63,095 nt of DNA from Bacteroidota bacterium (GTDB lineage Bacteria; Bacteroidota; Bacteroidia; Bacteroidales; VadinHA17). The notes under the pieces were generated by a model that was not told the origin of the DNA, made no database searches, and worked only from the letters and a program-made list of their open reading frames with translations. The position numbers and the translations under genes are program-made. Shown here piece by piece: positions 19,162-27,223 of the stretch. The number at the start of each line of letters is the position of its first letter. Position 1 is the first letter of the stretch. The stretch covers positions 1-63,095 of the forward strand of contig QKGI01000008.1 in NCBI GenBank assembly GCA_003250475.1, written 5' to 3'.

Positions 19162-20399
19162 GTCGTTTCCTGTAAATAATATAAAACACTGCAGTTCTCC
19201 GGTCTGAATGTACGTGAAGAGGCGCTGGCAATCTCTTCTTCAGTCACACTCATATAATGTTCTGTTTCTGTGTTGATACCTTCAGCATCTCCGAGTAGCT
19301 CATGAAAGGCAAGATTGAAAGCCTTGTTCGAGGCATTCAGGTATGACATGAGCCTGTGTGAATCATAGCGGTTACGTGCTTTTTCCATCTCAGCCGCAGT
19401 GATGGGCTCTGATGACAACCTGTTAAGTTCATCACTTACAGCCTCTTCTGCCTTCCTGATGTCCACGCCGTTTTTTAATCTCCCGCTGAAGATCACCAGT
19501 CCAGGATCGATCTCTCCGGAAAGGTATATATCGGCATCGCTGAACAACTCCTTTTTCCTGACAAGCTGCTCGGAGAACCTGGCTGAGTCACATCCTGCAA
19601 GGATATCCGTCAGCAGGTCGAGAACATAAAAGTCACGGCTCTGTCTTCTCCCGGTATGAAAGGCAATAAGCAGGTGGTCAGCCGGTACCTTCCTGGACAC
19701 CTTCATCTCGCGACGCTCATTTTGCTCCGGTTCCCGGGGCAGAGACCGGTGGTTATGCTCCCCGGCCGGGATGCCGCCGAACCATTTTTCCGCCAGGGAA
19801 AAAACATCATCGGCTACTGTATTCCCGGCCACACAGAGTATGGCGTTGGATGGATTGTAATATCTTCTGTAGAAACGTGTTGCCAGGTCACTGTCGGCAT
19901 TTTCTATATGGCTGATATCCATTCCTATAGCGGGCCAGCGATAGGGGTGAACCTTATAGGCCAGGGGCCTGAGAAGCGACATCAGATCGCCATAAGGCTG
20001 GTTAAGATACCTCTGCCGGAACTCCTCGATAACCACGCTCTTTTGTGTCATGAGTCGCTCCTCCGACAGGTCAAGCCCCGCCATCCGGTCTGCCTCAAGC
20101 CAGAGGGCAGTCTCCATGTTACTGGCAGGCAGGGTGATATAATAGTTAGTCAGGTCATTGTTGGTGAATGCGTTGTTCTCACCTCCCGACATCATCACAG
20201 GTGCATCAAAAACAGGTACTGCCCGGGTACCTTCGAACATCAGATGCTCAAAGAGATGTGCCAGTCCGGTTGCCGCCGGGTCTTCATCACGGGATCCTGC
20301 ATCGTACAGGATGTTGGTGGTGACCATGGGAGTGCCGGCATCCCGGTGCACAATAACTCTCAGGCCATTGGCCAGTGTATATCGTTCAAATCTTATCAT
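19158..20399 (-). CDS. M16 zinc peptidase, catalytic subunit
   Basis: This 413-residue protein (starting at the ATG at 20399) carries the inverted zinc motif HLFEH (His48, Glu51, His52) followed by the conserved downstream glutamate in VVIEEFRQR. The N-terminal FERYTLANGLRVIVH is typical. An open frame continues 27 bases upstream to a TTG, but that would precede the conserved start and overlap the promoter region. It is the first gene of a three-gene unit in which each stop and start overlap by four bases: catalytic M16, non-catalytic M16, then the type IX secretion cargo. A minus-strand TAAGTTTG element lies just upstream. Confidence 0.88.
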   Translation of the reverse strand: MIRFERYTLANGLRVIVHRDAGTPMVTTNILYDAGSRDEDPAATGLAHLFEHLMFEGTRAVPVFDAPVMMSGGENNAFTNNDLTNYYITLPASNMETALWLEADRMAGLDLSEERLMTQKSVVIEEFRQRYLNQPYGDLMSLLRPLAYKVHPYRWPAIGMDISHIENADSDLATRFYRRYYNPSNAILCVAGNTVADDVFSLAEKWFGGIPAGEHNHRSLPREPEQNERREMKVSRKVPADHLLIAFHTGRRQSRDFYVLDLLTDILAGCDSARFSEQLVRKKELFSDADIYLSGEIDPGLVIFSGRLKNGVDIRKAEEAVSDELNRLSSEPITAAEMEKARNRYDSHRLMSYLNASNKAFNLAFHELLGDAEGINTETEHYMSVTEEEIASASSRTFRPENCSVLYYLQETT

Positions 20400-20414
20400 G
20401 CAAGCAAAATATTT

Positions 20415-20422
20415 CAAACTTA
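20415..20422 (-). promoter_or_regulatory. Putative -7 element for the M16 operon
   Basis: On the minus strand this reads TAAGTTTG, an exact TAnnTTTG match 16 bases before the ATG at 20399. The resulting leader would be under 12 bases, which is short but possible. Confidence 0.3.
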
Positions 20423-20453
20423 CCAAAATAAACTTCAGCTATCCGATTTATTC

Positions 20454-20461
20454 TATATTTG
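20454..20461 (+). promoter_or_regulatory. -7 element upstream of the CLC channel gene
   Basis: TATATTTG is an exact match to TAnnTTTG. It would place transcription start near 20467, after the upstream ATG (20398) and GTG (20461). It therefore points to the TTG at 20497 as the translation start. Confidence 0.45.
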
Positions 20462-20496
20462 TGACTGATTTGCAGCTTTTATTTATCCGGGGAACC

Positions 20497-22269
20497 TTGA
20501 ACACTCTGTTAATAAGGAAAGTAAGGCAGTTTAAAACTTTTATTGCCGATCCTCACAGGCTCGTATATCTTCTCAGCTTTGTGGTTGGACTGATAAGCGC
20601 TCTGGCCGCTGTGGTGATGAAGAACGCCATCCACTATACCCATGTTCTCTTCACCCAGGGAGTAGTAGAAGGAGCAGGGGGTATCCTGTCGCTTGTCTAT
20701 CCGCTCTTTGGTATCTTCCTTACAGTAATAGCACTGAAATATCTTGTGCGTGACAATATTTCACATGGTATCAGCAGGGTGCTTTATGCCATCTCACGAC
20801 GAAAAAGCTTCATCAAGCCGCACAACAACTGGTCGTCTATCCTAACAAGTTCCCTCACCATCGGTTTCGGTGGATCCGTGGGAGCTGAAGCTCCCATTGT
20901 ACTTACCGGCGCATCGATAGGTTCAAATATTGCCCGTTATTTTAACCTTAATTACAAATATGTGACCCTGCTGCTGGGTTGCGGGGCTGCCGGAGCAATA
21001 TCAGGCATCTTCAAAGCTCCTATCGGCGGGATCCTTTTCACTCTTGAGGTGTTGATGCTGGACCTGACCATGTCATCAATCGTACCTCTTCTTATATCAT
21101 CCGTTACTGCAGCTGTGGTAGCCTTCTTTTTCATGGGTGATAATGTGCTTTTCTCTTTCCAGGTCAAACAAAGTTTCATGCTGGCAGAGTTGCCCTATTA
21201 TCTTTTGCTTGGTGTTTTCTGCGGCTTTGCAGGACTGTATTTCACAAGGGCTACAATCGGAATAGAGAAACTATATAAGAAAATAGGCAGCAGGTGGGTG
21301 AGGCTTACCATTGGCGGGCTCATCCTGGGGATGCTTATCTATCTGTTACCGGCGCTTTACGGCGAGGGATATGAAACCGTGATGCACCTCCTTAATGCTG
21401 AAGGAGGTACTATGCCGGAGATCACCATGTTAGGACTGGAACCATCTCATTTCTGGTTCTTCGCCGCCACTATGGCAGCACTGGTTCTGTTAAAAGTGGT
21501 GGCCACTGCATCCACCAACGGGGCAGGAGGGGTAGGAGGCATCGTGGCACCGGTACTGTTCACCGGCGGAGTAGCCGGTTATCTCTTCAGCAGCGTGCTA
21601 AACAACCTCTTCGGTCTCCCCCTGGTTGAGAGCAGCTTTACACTTACAGCCATGGCAGGGGTATTCGCTGCCGTACTCCATGCTCCCCTGACGGCAATAT
21701 TTCTTATTGCAGAAATATCAGAAGGGTACAGCCTGCTTATCCCGCTTATCCTTACTTCCACCGTTGCATATGTGACCGCAAGACGATTCCAGAAGCACTC
21801 GATATATAATGAACAGCTGGCTGCCAGCGGTGAGTTGATTACCCATGACAAGGACAGGGCAGCGATGATATTGCTCGATTGGACCAGGGAGGTGGAAAAA
21901 GACCTCCTTACTGTTAATCCTGAGGGCAACCTTGGAGACCTTGTGAAGCAGATCGCCAGGTCAAACCGTAATATCTTTCCGGTAGTGGATGAGTTTAATA
22001 TACTCGAAGGAGTGGTTCTCCTCGACGATGTACGTGACAAGATGTTTAAACCGGAGCTTTATGACAAAGTGCTGATAAGGGATCTGATGACAATCCCTCC
22101 TTCATATATCGACATTAGCGAAAGAGGAGACGCTGTGCTCGAGGCTTTCGAACAAACAGGCGCATGGAATCTCCCTGTGCTGGATAAGGGAACATATGTG
22201 GGTTTCATCTCCAAGTCGAGGATATTCTCTGCCTACCGAGAACTGCTGAGACAATTCTCGGAAGAATAA
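20497..22269 (+). CDS. CLC-family chloride channel/transporter with CBS domains
   Basis: The protein belongs to the CLC family. It has about ten hydrophobic helices, the selectivity motif GFGGSVGAEAPIV (which keeps the gating glutamate, as in GxEGP) and GGVGGIVAPVLFTGG near the second ion-binding loop. The C-terminal 150 residues form two CBS domains that usually bind adenine nucleotides. I place the start at TTG 20497 (590 residues). The open frame extends upstream, but a -7 element ends at 20461 and the upstream part overlaps the divergent M16 gene. A GTG at 20461 is the main alternative. It is likely an inner-membrane Cl-/H+ exchanger or channel. Confidence 0.82.
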   Translation: MNTLLIRKVRQFKTFIADPHRLVYLLSFVVGLISALAAVVMKNAIHYTHVLFTQGVVEGAGGILSLVYPLFGIFLTVIALKYLVRDNISHGISRVLYAISRRKSFIKPHNNWSSILTSSLTIGFGGSVGAEAPIVLTGASIGSNIARYFNLNYKYVTLLLGCGAAGAISGIFKAPIGGILFTLEVLMLDLTMSSIVPLLISSVTAAVVAFFFMGDNVLFSFQVKQSFMLAELPYYLLLGVFCGFAGLYFTRATIGIEKLYKKIGSRWVRLTIGGLILGMLIYLLPALYGEGYETVMHLLNAEGGTMPEITMLGLEPSHFWFFAATMAALVLLKVVATASTNGAGGVGGIVAPVLFTGGVAGYLFSSVLNNLFGLPLVESSFTLTAMAGVFAAVLHAPLTAIFLIAEISEGYSLLIPLILTSTVAYVTARRFQKHSIYNEQLAASGELITHDKDRAAMILLDWTREVEKDLLTVNPEGNLGDLVKQIARSNRNIFPVVDEFNILEGVVLLDDVRDKMFKPELYDKVLIRDLMTIPPSYIDISERGDAVLEAFEQTGAWNLPVLDKGTYVGFISKSRIFSAYRELLRQFSEE

Positions 22270-22587
22270 TGATCTTACCCGGGATCCTGGCTACAGGCCA
22301 TGCCCGGATGATTGATACATGTCGTCCCTTTACCTGGTGAAAAAGGCAGGGTACTTCATATCCGGAAAATGCGACTATTATTCCAGGGGTATCGCAACAG
22401 GCTCCCGTTCTGGCAAAAGTATGTCAATGAGAGGACGACTACTGCTTTCAATGCAATTCTTATACCGGGAAGACAGCAAAATGAGTGTCATGAATATAAT
22501 GAATTTTTAAATGTATATTTGCTCAATTACTGTCCGTAGCCAACGTTTCAGTGAACGGATTATTAGAAATCGAACAAAGTATTTATT
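22270..22587. other. Intergenic region before glyA
   Basis: This 318-base gap holds no gene I can support. Two short plus-strand frames (about 63 and 75 codons) overlap each other in different phases and resemble no family. A probable glyA promoter element is at 22514-22521. No hairpin with a T-run is obvious. Confidence 0.5.
22514..22521 (+). promoter_or_regulatory. -7 element of the glyA promoter
   Basis: TATATTTG matches TAnnTTTG exactly and sits 66 bases before the glyA ATG, implying a leader of about 60 bases. No convincing TTG was found at the -33 position. Confidence 0.45.
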
Positions 22588-23868
22588 ATGGAAAGAGACA
22601 ATGCTATATTTGATCTTATCGAGAGTGAACGTAAACGTCAGACTGAAGGTATTGAACTGATTGCGTCAGAGAATTTTGTCAGCCCGCAGGTGCTGGAGGC
22701 GATGGGCTCCGTGCTGACAAACAAGTATGCCGAAGGTTATCCGGGGGCAAGATATTATGGAGGATGCGAGGTGGTTGACCAGGTTGAGCAGTTGGCCATT
22801 GACAGGATTAAGGAGCTCTTCAATGCTGCCTACGCCAATGTCCAGCCGCATTCGGGTGCACAGGCAAATATGGCTGTCTTTCTCACCGTGATGAAACCGG
22901 GTGACACCTTCCTCGGGCTTGACCTTTCACACGGAGGGCATCTTTCTCATGGCTCGCCGGTGAATTCTTCAGGCATACTTTACAGACCTGTGGCCTACGG
23001 CGTGAAAGAGGATACCGGCAGGGTTGATTATGATATGATGGAGGAGGTAGCTTTGCGTGAGAAGCCAAAACTCATAGTGGGAGGCGCCTCCGCCTATTCA
23101 AGGGAATGGGATTATGCCAGGATGCGCAGTATTGCAGACAGGATAGGAGCATTGCTGATGATAGATATGGCTCACCCGGCAGGACTCATTGCTGCAGGAC
23201 TGCTGGATAACCCGCTGAAATATGCTCATATTGTCACATCCACAACCCACAAGACACTTAGGGGACCACGCGGAGGAATAATCCTGATGGGTAGCGACTT
23301 CCCCAATCCATGGGGGGTAACCACACCTAAAGGCGAGATCAAGATGATGTCAGCCATGCTCAATTCAGCCGTTTTCCCGGGTACCCAGGGAGGCCCGCTG
23401 GAGCATGTCATAGCTTCCAAGGCAGTGTCATTCGGTGAGGCACTGACACCTGGTTTTAAAACCTACCAGCAGAGGGTGAAAAAGAATGCGGCAGTGATGG
23501 CAGAAGCCTTCATGTCACTTGGATACAAGGTGATATCAGGAGGCACCGACAACCATTCGATGCTTATAGACCTGAGAACCAGGTTCCCGGAGATCTCCGG
23601 CAAGAAGGTGGAAAATACCCTGGTAAGGGCTCATATCACAGTCAATAAGAATATGGTGCCGTTTGATACACGCTCACCTTTCCTTACATCAGGCATAAGG
23701 GTGGGAACGCCTGCAATAACGACACGGGGACTCGTGGAGTCAGATATGCATGATATTGTCAGTTTTATTGATGAGGTACTGGTGAATATTGAAAATGAAA
23801 CTGTCATCACATCTGTGGGTAACAGAGTAATCAGCAGGATGAAAGATTACCCGCTGTTTGCCATGTAG
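22588..23868 (+). CDS. glyA: Serine hydroxymethyltransferase
   Basis: The 426-residue protein is a clear GlyA. It has the early [11 protein letters not shown] and [15 protein letters not shown], and [13 protein letters not shown], where the lysine carries pyridoxal phosphate. It interconverts serine and glycine with tetrahydrofolate in the cytoplasm and feeds one-carbon metabolism. Length and motifs are normal for the family. It is followed by a lone receiver-domain gene 33 bases downstream. Confidence 0.97.
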   Translation: MERDNAIFDLIESERKRQTEGIELIASENFVSPQVLEAMGSVLTNKYAEGYPGARYYGGCEVVDQVEQLAIDRIKELFNAAYANVQPHSGAQANMAVFLTVMKPGDTFLGLDLSHGGHLSHGSPVNSSGILYRPVAYGVKEDTGRVDYDMMEEVALREKPKLIVGGASAYSREWDYARMRSIADRIGALLMIDMAHPAGLIAAGLLDNPLKYAHIVTSTTHKTLRGPRGGIILMGSDFPNPWGVTTPKGEIKMMSAMLNSAVFPGTQGGPLEHVIASKAVSFGEALTPGFKTYQQRVKKNAAVMAEAFMSLGYKVISGGTDNHSMLIDLRTRFPEISGKKVENTLVRAHITVNKNMVPFDTRSPFLTSGIRVGTPAITTRGLVESDMHDIVSFIDEVLVNIENETVITSVGNRVISRMKDYPLFAM

Positions 23869-23901
23869 GAAATTTGTGATACATATTGTACTTTTGAGAT
23901 C

Positions 23902-24303
23902 ATGGAAAAAGTGCCCCCCCAGATTGAGGAGATGATATATGTGGTTGATGACGACCCGGTTGTTACCGGGCTGGTAGCAGCCCGTCTTGAGACTTCCGGT
24001 TACAGGGTAAAGACTTTTGCCTATGGCGAGGACTGCATTGCCGCCCTGCATGATGAAATACCTGACCTTATTATCCTGGATTTTTATTTTATCAGGGAAG
24101 GCACGATACCGATGAACGGCATGGAGGCCTATGACGAGATAGCCAGGCTGGCCCCTGAAGTACCGGTAATAATGCTCTCCGCCCAGGAGAAAGGGGAGGT
24201 GGTCCTGGAGTTCGCCCGTAAGGGGATCGCTGATTATGTTATTAAGGATTCAGACCTGATTGATAATCTCCAGATGGCAGTCAAGGATGTTCTGGAGAGA
24301 TAG
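23902..24303 (+). CDS. Stand-alone response regulator receiver
   Basis: The 133-residue protein consists of a single CheY-like receiver domain. Acidic residues Asp16-Asp18 bind Mg2+, Asp60 in LIILDFYF is the phosphoacceptor, Ser in IMLSAQ is the switch residue, and the conserved lysine appears in YVIKDSD. No DNA-binding or enzymatic output domain follows. It would act by protein contact, for example in a phosphorelay. No histidine kinase is adjacent. It lies between glyA and a TSUP transporter, both on the same strand with short gaps. Confidence 0.9.
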   Translation: MEKVPPQIEEMIYVVDDDPVVTGLVAARLETSGYRVKTFAYGEDCIAALHDEIPDLIILDFYFIREGTIPMNGMEAYDEIARLAPEVPVIMLSAQEKGEVVLEFARKGIADYVIKDSDLIDNLQMAVKDVLER

Positions 24304-24315
24304 CTCCCTCTGCTG

Positions 24316-25089
24316 ATGGAATGGTATATGTATCTGGCTGTCATAGCCGCAGGCCTCTTTGCCGGTTTTGTCAATACCCTTGCCGGCAGCGGGTCACTGA
24401 TCACACTACCTCTGCTTATGTTTCTGGGCCTTCCCGCCAATATTGCCAATGGCACAAACAGGGTGGGGGTGTTCGTGCAGGGTATAGTAAGCAGCCTGAG
24501 CTTCAGGAAGCAAAAACTTTATGAAGATAAGGGCAGCCTGTGGATGATCGTGCCTGCTGTGGCAGGATCGCTTCTCGGGTCACTTGTGGCAGTGAAGATT
24601 AATGAAAGAATCATGGAGCTGCTGATAGGTGGGCTGCTTGTATTCATGTTTTTCATTATCCTTTACAAACCTGAGCAGTGGGTCCGTGATCACGCACTGG
24701 CAATCACCCCCGGGCGGCGGTGGCTGGTCTCGGTGATATTTTTCTTTATAGGCATATACGGAGGTTTCATACAGGCCGGCGTGGGTTTCTTCCTCCTGGC
24801 AGCACTCGTGCTGGGCGCCGGCCTCGGACTGACGAAGGCCAATGCCCATAAGGTCTTGATTGTTACTTCTCTTACCGCCATAGCGCTGACGGTATTTATC
24901 ATCAGCGGACAGGTGAAATACATGTACGGCATAGTGCTGGCGATAGGGCAGGGCGCCGGCGGATGGCTTGGTTCCAGAGTGGCGGTAAGCTGGGGACCCA
25001 GGGTGGTGCGAGTTATCCTGCTCGTTGCCATCATGGCATCAGCCATGAAGCTGACAGGCCTCTTTGACCTTGTTGTAAGGCTCTTCTGA
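24316..25089 (+). CDS. TSUP (TauE/SafE) family membrane transporter
   Basis: The 257-residue protein has about eight hydrophobic segments and the duplicated TSUP motif, seen as FAGFVNTLAGSGSLITLP at the start and GGFIQAGVGFFLLAAL in the second half. The family exports sulfonates, sulfite and related anions. Here a substrate cannot be assigned. The ATG is 12 bases after the receiver gene's stop, suggesting one transcript. It ends facing the tonB operon, with a 57-base gap that contains no clear terminator. Confidence 0.88.
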   Translation: MEWYMYLAVIAAGLFAGFVNTLAGSGSLITLPLLMFLGLPANIANGTNRVGVFVQGIVSSLSFRKQKLYEDKGSLWMIVPAVAGSLLGSLVAVKINERIMELLIGGLLVFMFFIILYKPEQWVRDHALAITPGRRWLVSVIFFFIGIYGGFIQAGVGFFLLAALVLGAGLGLTKANAHKVLIVTSLTAIALTVFIISGQVKYMYGIVLAIGQGAGGWLGSRVAVSWGPRVVRVILLVAIMASAMKLTGLFDLVVRLF

Positions 25090-25146
25090 AAGGTGAGACT
25101 GCCAGGTAATTATTGCGTGACAGGACAGAACAACAGGCAACGCTAT

Positions 25147-26037
25147 CTATTTCAGCTTGAAAATATAGGTTATCGTACCCTTCTGAATTATTGGAGCATC
25201 CGGACTGCTGTCGAACTTTGCCCTCATGGCGGCCTCGTAGGCTACCCTGAGCAGGTAGGCATCAAGTGTTGAGGATCCCTTGACACCTGCTGTGGCTTTG
25301 GTTACTGTGCCTGACCGGTCGACAGTCACCTCAACGACAACCTTCCCCTCTTCCTGGTAATCATACTTTGGCAGCGGGAGCGACTGGTGGCGCCTGCCTG
25401 CCAGGTCATACGAGATATTACTGTTGCCTGTTCCTCCTCCCGGGCCGTAGGTACGTACTCCTTCCGTGCCTGACTCGACACCCTGGTTGCCCTGACCTCC
25501 GGCTATGCCTTCACTCTCGCCTGCAGTACCTGTGTTTCCGGCATTACCGAAAGCACTGCGGGCACGGGCATTGGCCTGGTCAATACGCCTCTGCTCCTCC
25601 TCCCGTTTGAGTCGCTCGGCTGTCTCCTGCTCTATCCTCCTTTTTTCGGCCTCAGCCTCCTCGCGTCTCTTCAGCTCTGCTGCACGGGCTTCAGCCTGTC
25701 TTTTGAGCTCCTCAGGGTCAGGCTCTTTCTTCTCAACCTCCACAGCCTCCTCAAAATCCTGCGTCAGCAGGGCATCATCGGCACCGGCATCTCCTGCCGG
25801 GGGTGGGGGCGGTGGAACAGATACCGGCTGAGGGGCGGGCTCAAACAAACCGTTGCCTGTCTCGTCAAAACCGAAGTTGACAAGCAGTCCCTCTTCAACA
25901 GGCTCAGGGATATGCACCCTGAAGGTGATGAAAATAATTAGCAGGGCAAGAAGAGCATGCGTCACGGCACTTATTGCCAGACCCTGCTTCCTTTCCCTGG
26001 TGAGAGGCTCCCGGTTGCTATTTTGGTGTTGTGGCAA
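25147..26037 (-). CDS. tonB: TonB energy-transducing protein
   Basis: The 296-residue protein has a short cytoplasmic tail, one transmembrane helix (about 19-38), a proline-rich and then Glu/Arg/Lys-rich periplasmic spacer (to about 160), a Gly-rich linker, and a C-terminal TonB domain (GKVVVEVTVDRSGTVTKA to the end). The only start that fits is TTG at 26035-26037: an in-frame TGA lies two codons upstream and no ATG precedes the helix. This start is inside the end of exbD (20-base overlap), pointing to translational coupling. It carries proton-motive force from ExbB/ExbD to outer-membrane receptors. Confidence 0.9.
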   Translation of the reverse strand: MPQHQNSNREPLTRERKQGLAISAVTHALLALLIIFITFRVHIPEPVEEGLLVNFGFDETGNGLFEPAPQPVSVPPPPPPAGDAGADDALLTQDFEEAVEVEKKEPDPEELKRQAEARAAELKRREEAEAEKRRIEQETAERLKREEEQRRIDQANARARSAFGNAGNTGTAGESEGIAGGQGNQGVESGTEGVRTYGPGGGTGNSNISYDLAGRRHQSLPLPKYDYQEEGKVVVEVTVDRSGTVTKATAGVKGSSTLDAYLLRVAYEAAMRAKFDSSPDAPIIQKGTITYIFKLK

Positions 26038-26410
26038 GAATCAGTTTATACTGGTTTTTTGCAGCAATATTCATCACGTTAACTACATACTCCACAGGAA
26101 CACTCCTGTCAGCATGCAGGGAGACATAAATCTCAGGGTTGCTTCCTACCTTCGATTGTAGGGCAGCCTCAAGGTTATCCAGCATTATCGGCTGATCTTC
26201 AATGTAGTACTGAAGATCCTTTGTTATTGATACTGTGGTCATCGGGCGGGCAGAGGTCTGTGTCGCCCCCTTGGGGAGGAGCAACTTGAGCGCCGTAGGA
26301 TGGACCAGCGTGGACGTCAGCATGAAAAACAACAGCAGCAGGAAGACAATGTCAGACATCCCGGCATTACTGAAATTTACGCTGACCTTATTTTTGTTAG
26401 AAATAGCCAT
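26018..26410 (-). CDS. exbD: Biopolymer transport protein ExbD
   Basis: The 130-residue protein has a short N-terminal tail and one transmembrane helix containing the essential aspartate (MSDIVFLLLLFFMLTS), followed by a periplasmic domain. These are the ExbD/TolR hallmarks. With ExbB it forms the proton channel that energises TonB. It starts 6 bases after exbB ends and overlaps tonB by 20 bases, so the three are one operon (27097 to 25147). Confidence 0.93.
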   Translation of the reverse strand: MAISNKNKVSVNFSNAGMSDIVFLLLLFFMLTSTLVHPTALKLLLPKGATQTSARPMTTVSITKDLQYYIEDQPIMLDNLEAALQSKVGSNPEIYVSLHADRSVPVEYVVNVMNIAAKNQYKLILATTPK

Positions 26411-26416
26411 TAGTAG

Positions 26417-27097
26417 TTATTTTACTGGTTCATTGAGGATATCAAGGAACTCGGTGGAGGTTGTCTCCAGCTGGAAAACCACATTTTCTACCCTGACCAC
26501 CAGAACATTATAGCCGAAGTAGGCGAGGATACCAAGAATCAGACCGCCGACAGTGGTAATAAGAGCAGTATAAATACCGCCGCTGAGTGTGCTTATATCA
26601 AGACTGTTGCCTGCAAGGGACATCTCATAAAAGGCCTGGACCATACCTATGACTGTACCGAAGAACCCTAACAGCGGGGCCGCCCCTGCAATGGTTGCCA
26701 TTGTCGGGAACCGCTTTTCAAGCTTGTGTATCTCAAGCCTGCCAACATTTTCTATGGCGGCTGTCACGTCGGCCAGAGGCCTGCCAAGGCGGGTGATACC
26801 CTTCTCAACCATCCTTGCCTGCGGTGAGCTGGTCTTACGACATAACTGCAATGCAGCATCAACCTTACCTTCGTACATGTAATCCTTGATGCGGTTCATG
26901 AAATTGTTGTCACTCTGTGAGGCCTTCTTGATGACAAGGTATCTCTCGACAAAAATGTACAGAGCGACAAACGAAAGAAGTGTGATGATATACATCACCC
27001 ATCCTCCTGCCAGGTACAGGTCAGCCAGTGACAATGTTGCCTCTTCTCCCATTTCAGCGGTTGCAGTACCCTGTAATAAAATGCTAGCTAATATCAT
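26417..27097 (-). CDS. exbB: MotA/TolQ/ExbB proton channel family protein
   Basis: The 226-residue protein has three hydrophobic segments. The C-terminal pair (AAPLLGFFGTVIGMVQAF, then GGIYTALITTVGGLILGILAYFG) is the ExbB/TolQ signature. It would form a pentameric inner-membrane channel with ExbD. The spacing and order exbB-exbD-tonB indicate a TonB system rather than Tol-Pal. An extra N-terminal helix before the first membrane segment is short. No Pal, TolB or TonB-dependent receptor is adjacent. Confidence 0.92.
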   Translation of the reverse strand: MILASILLQGTATAEMGEEATLSLADLYLAGGWVMYIITLLSFVALYIFVERYLVIKKASQSDNNFMNRIKDYMYEGKVDAALQLCRKTSSPQARMVEKGITRLGRPLADVTAAIENVGRLEIHKLEKRFPTMATIAGAAPLLGFFGTVIGMVQAFYEMSLAGNSLDISTLSGGIYTALITTVGGLILGILAYFGYNVLVVRVENVVFQLETTSTEFLDILNEPVK

Positions 27098-27223
27098 TGT
27101 ACGTTATTTAAGTGTTAACAGTTTGACTTACTTTTTTCTATCATCGCGCGAAGATATTAATAAAACGGCCAACCTGTCCTCTAAGTATCCCTATGTTGAT
27201 AAAAGAGAACCGTTGTTGAAATG

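Noticed and set aside
20158-20496. Longer CLC start within the M16 gene
   Set aside because: The residues have no similarity to CLC proteins and are the antisense of the M16 coding sequence.
22312-22539. Two overlapping short plus-strand frames (75 and 63 codons) before glyA
   Set aside because: Different phases, no family resemblance, one starts with TTG, and they overlap the glyA promoter element.
23889-23896. TACTTTTG as a promoter for the receiver gene
   Set aside because: It lies only 6 bases before the ATG and has no -33 element at the proper distance; co-transcription with glyA is simpler.
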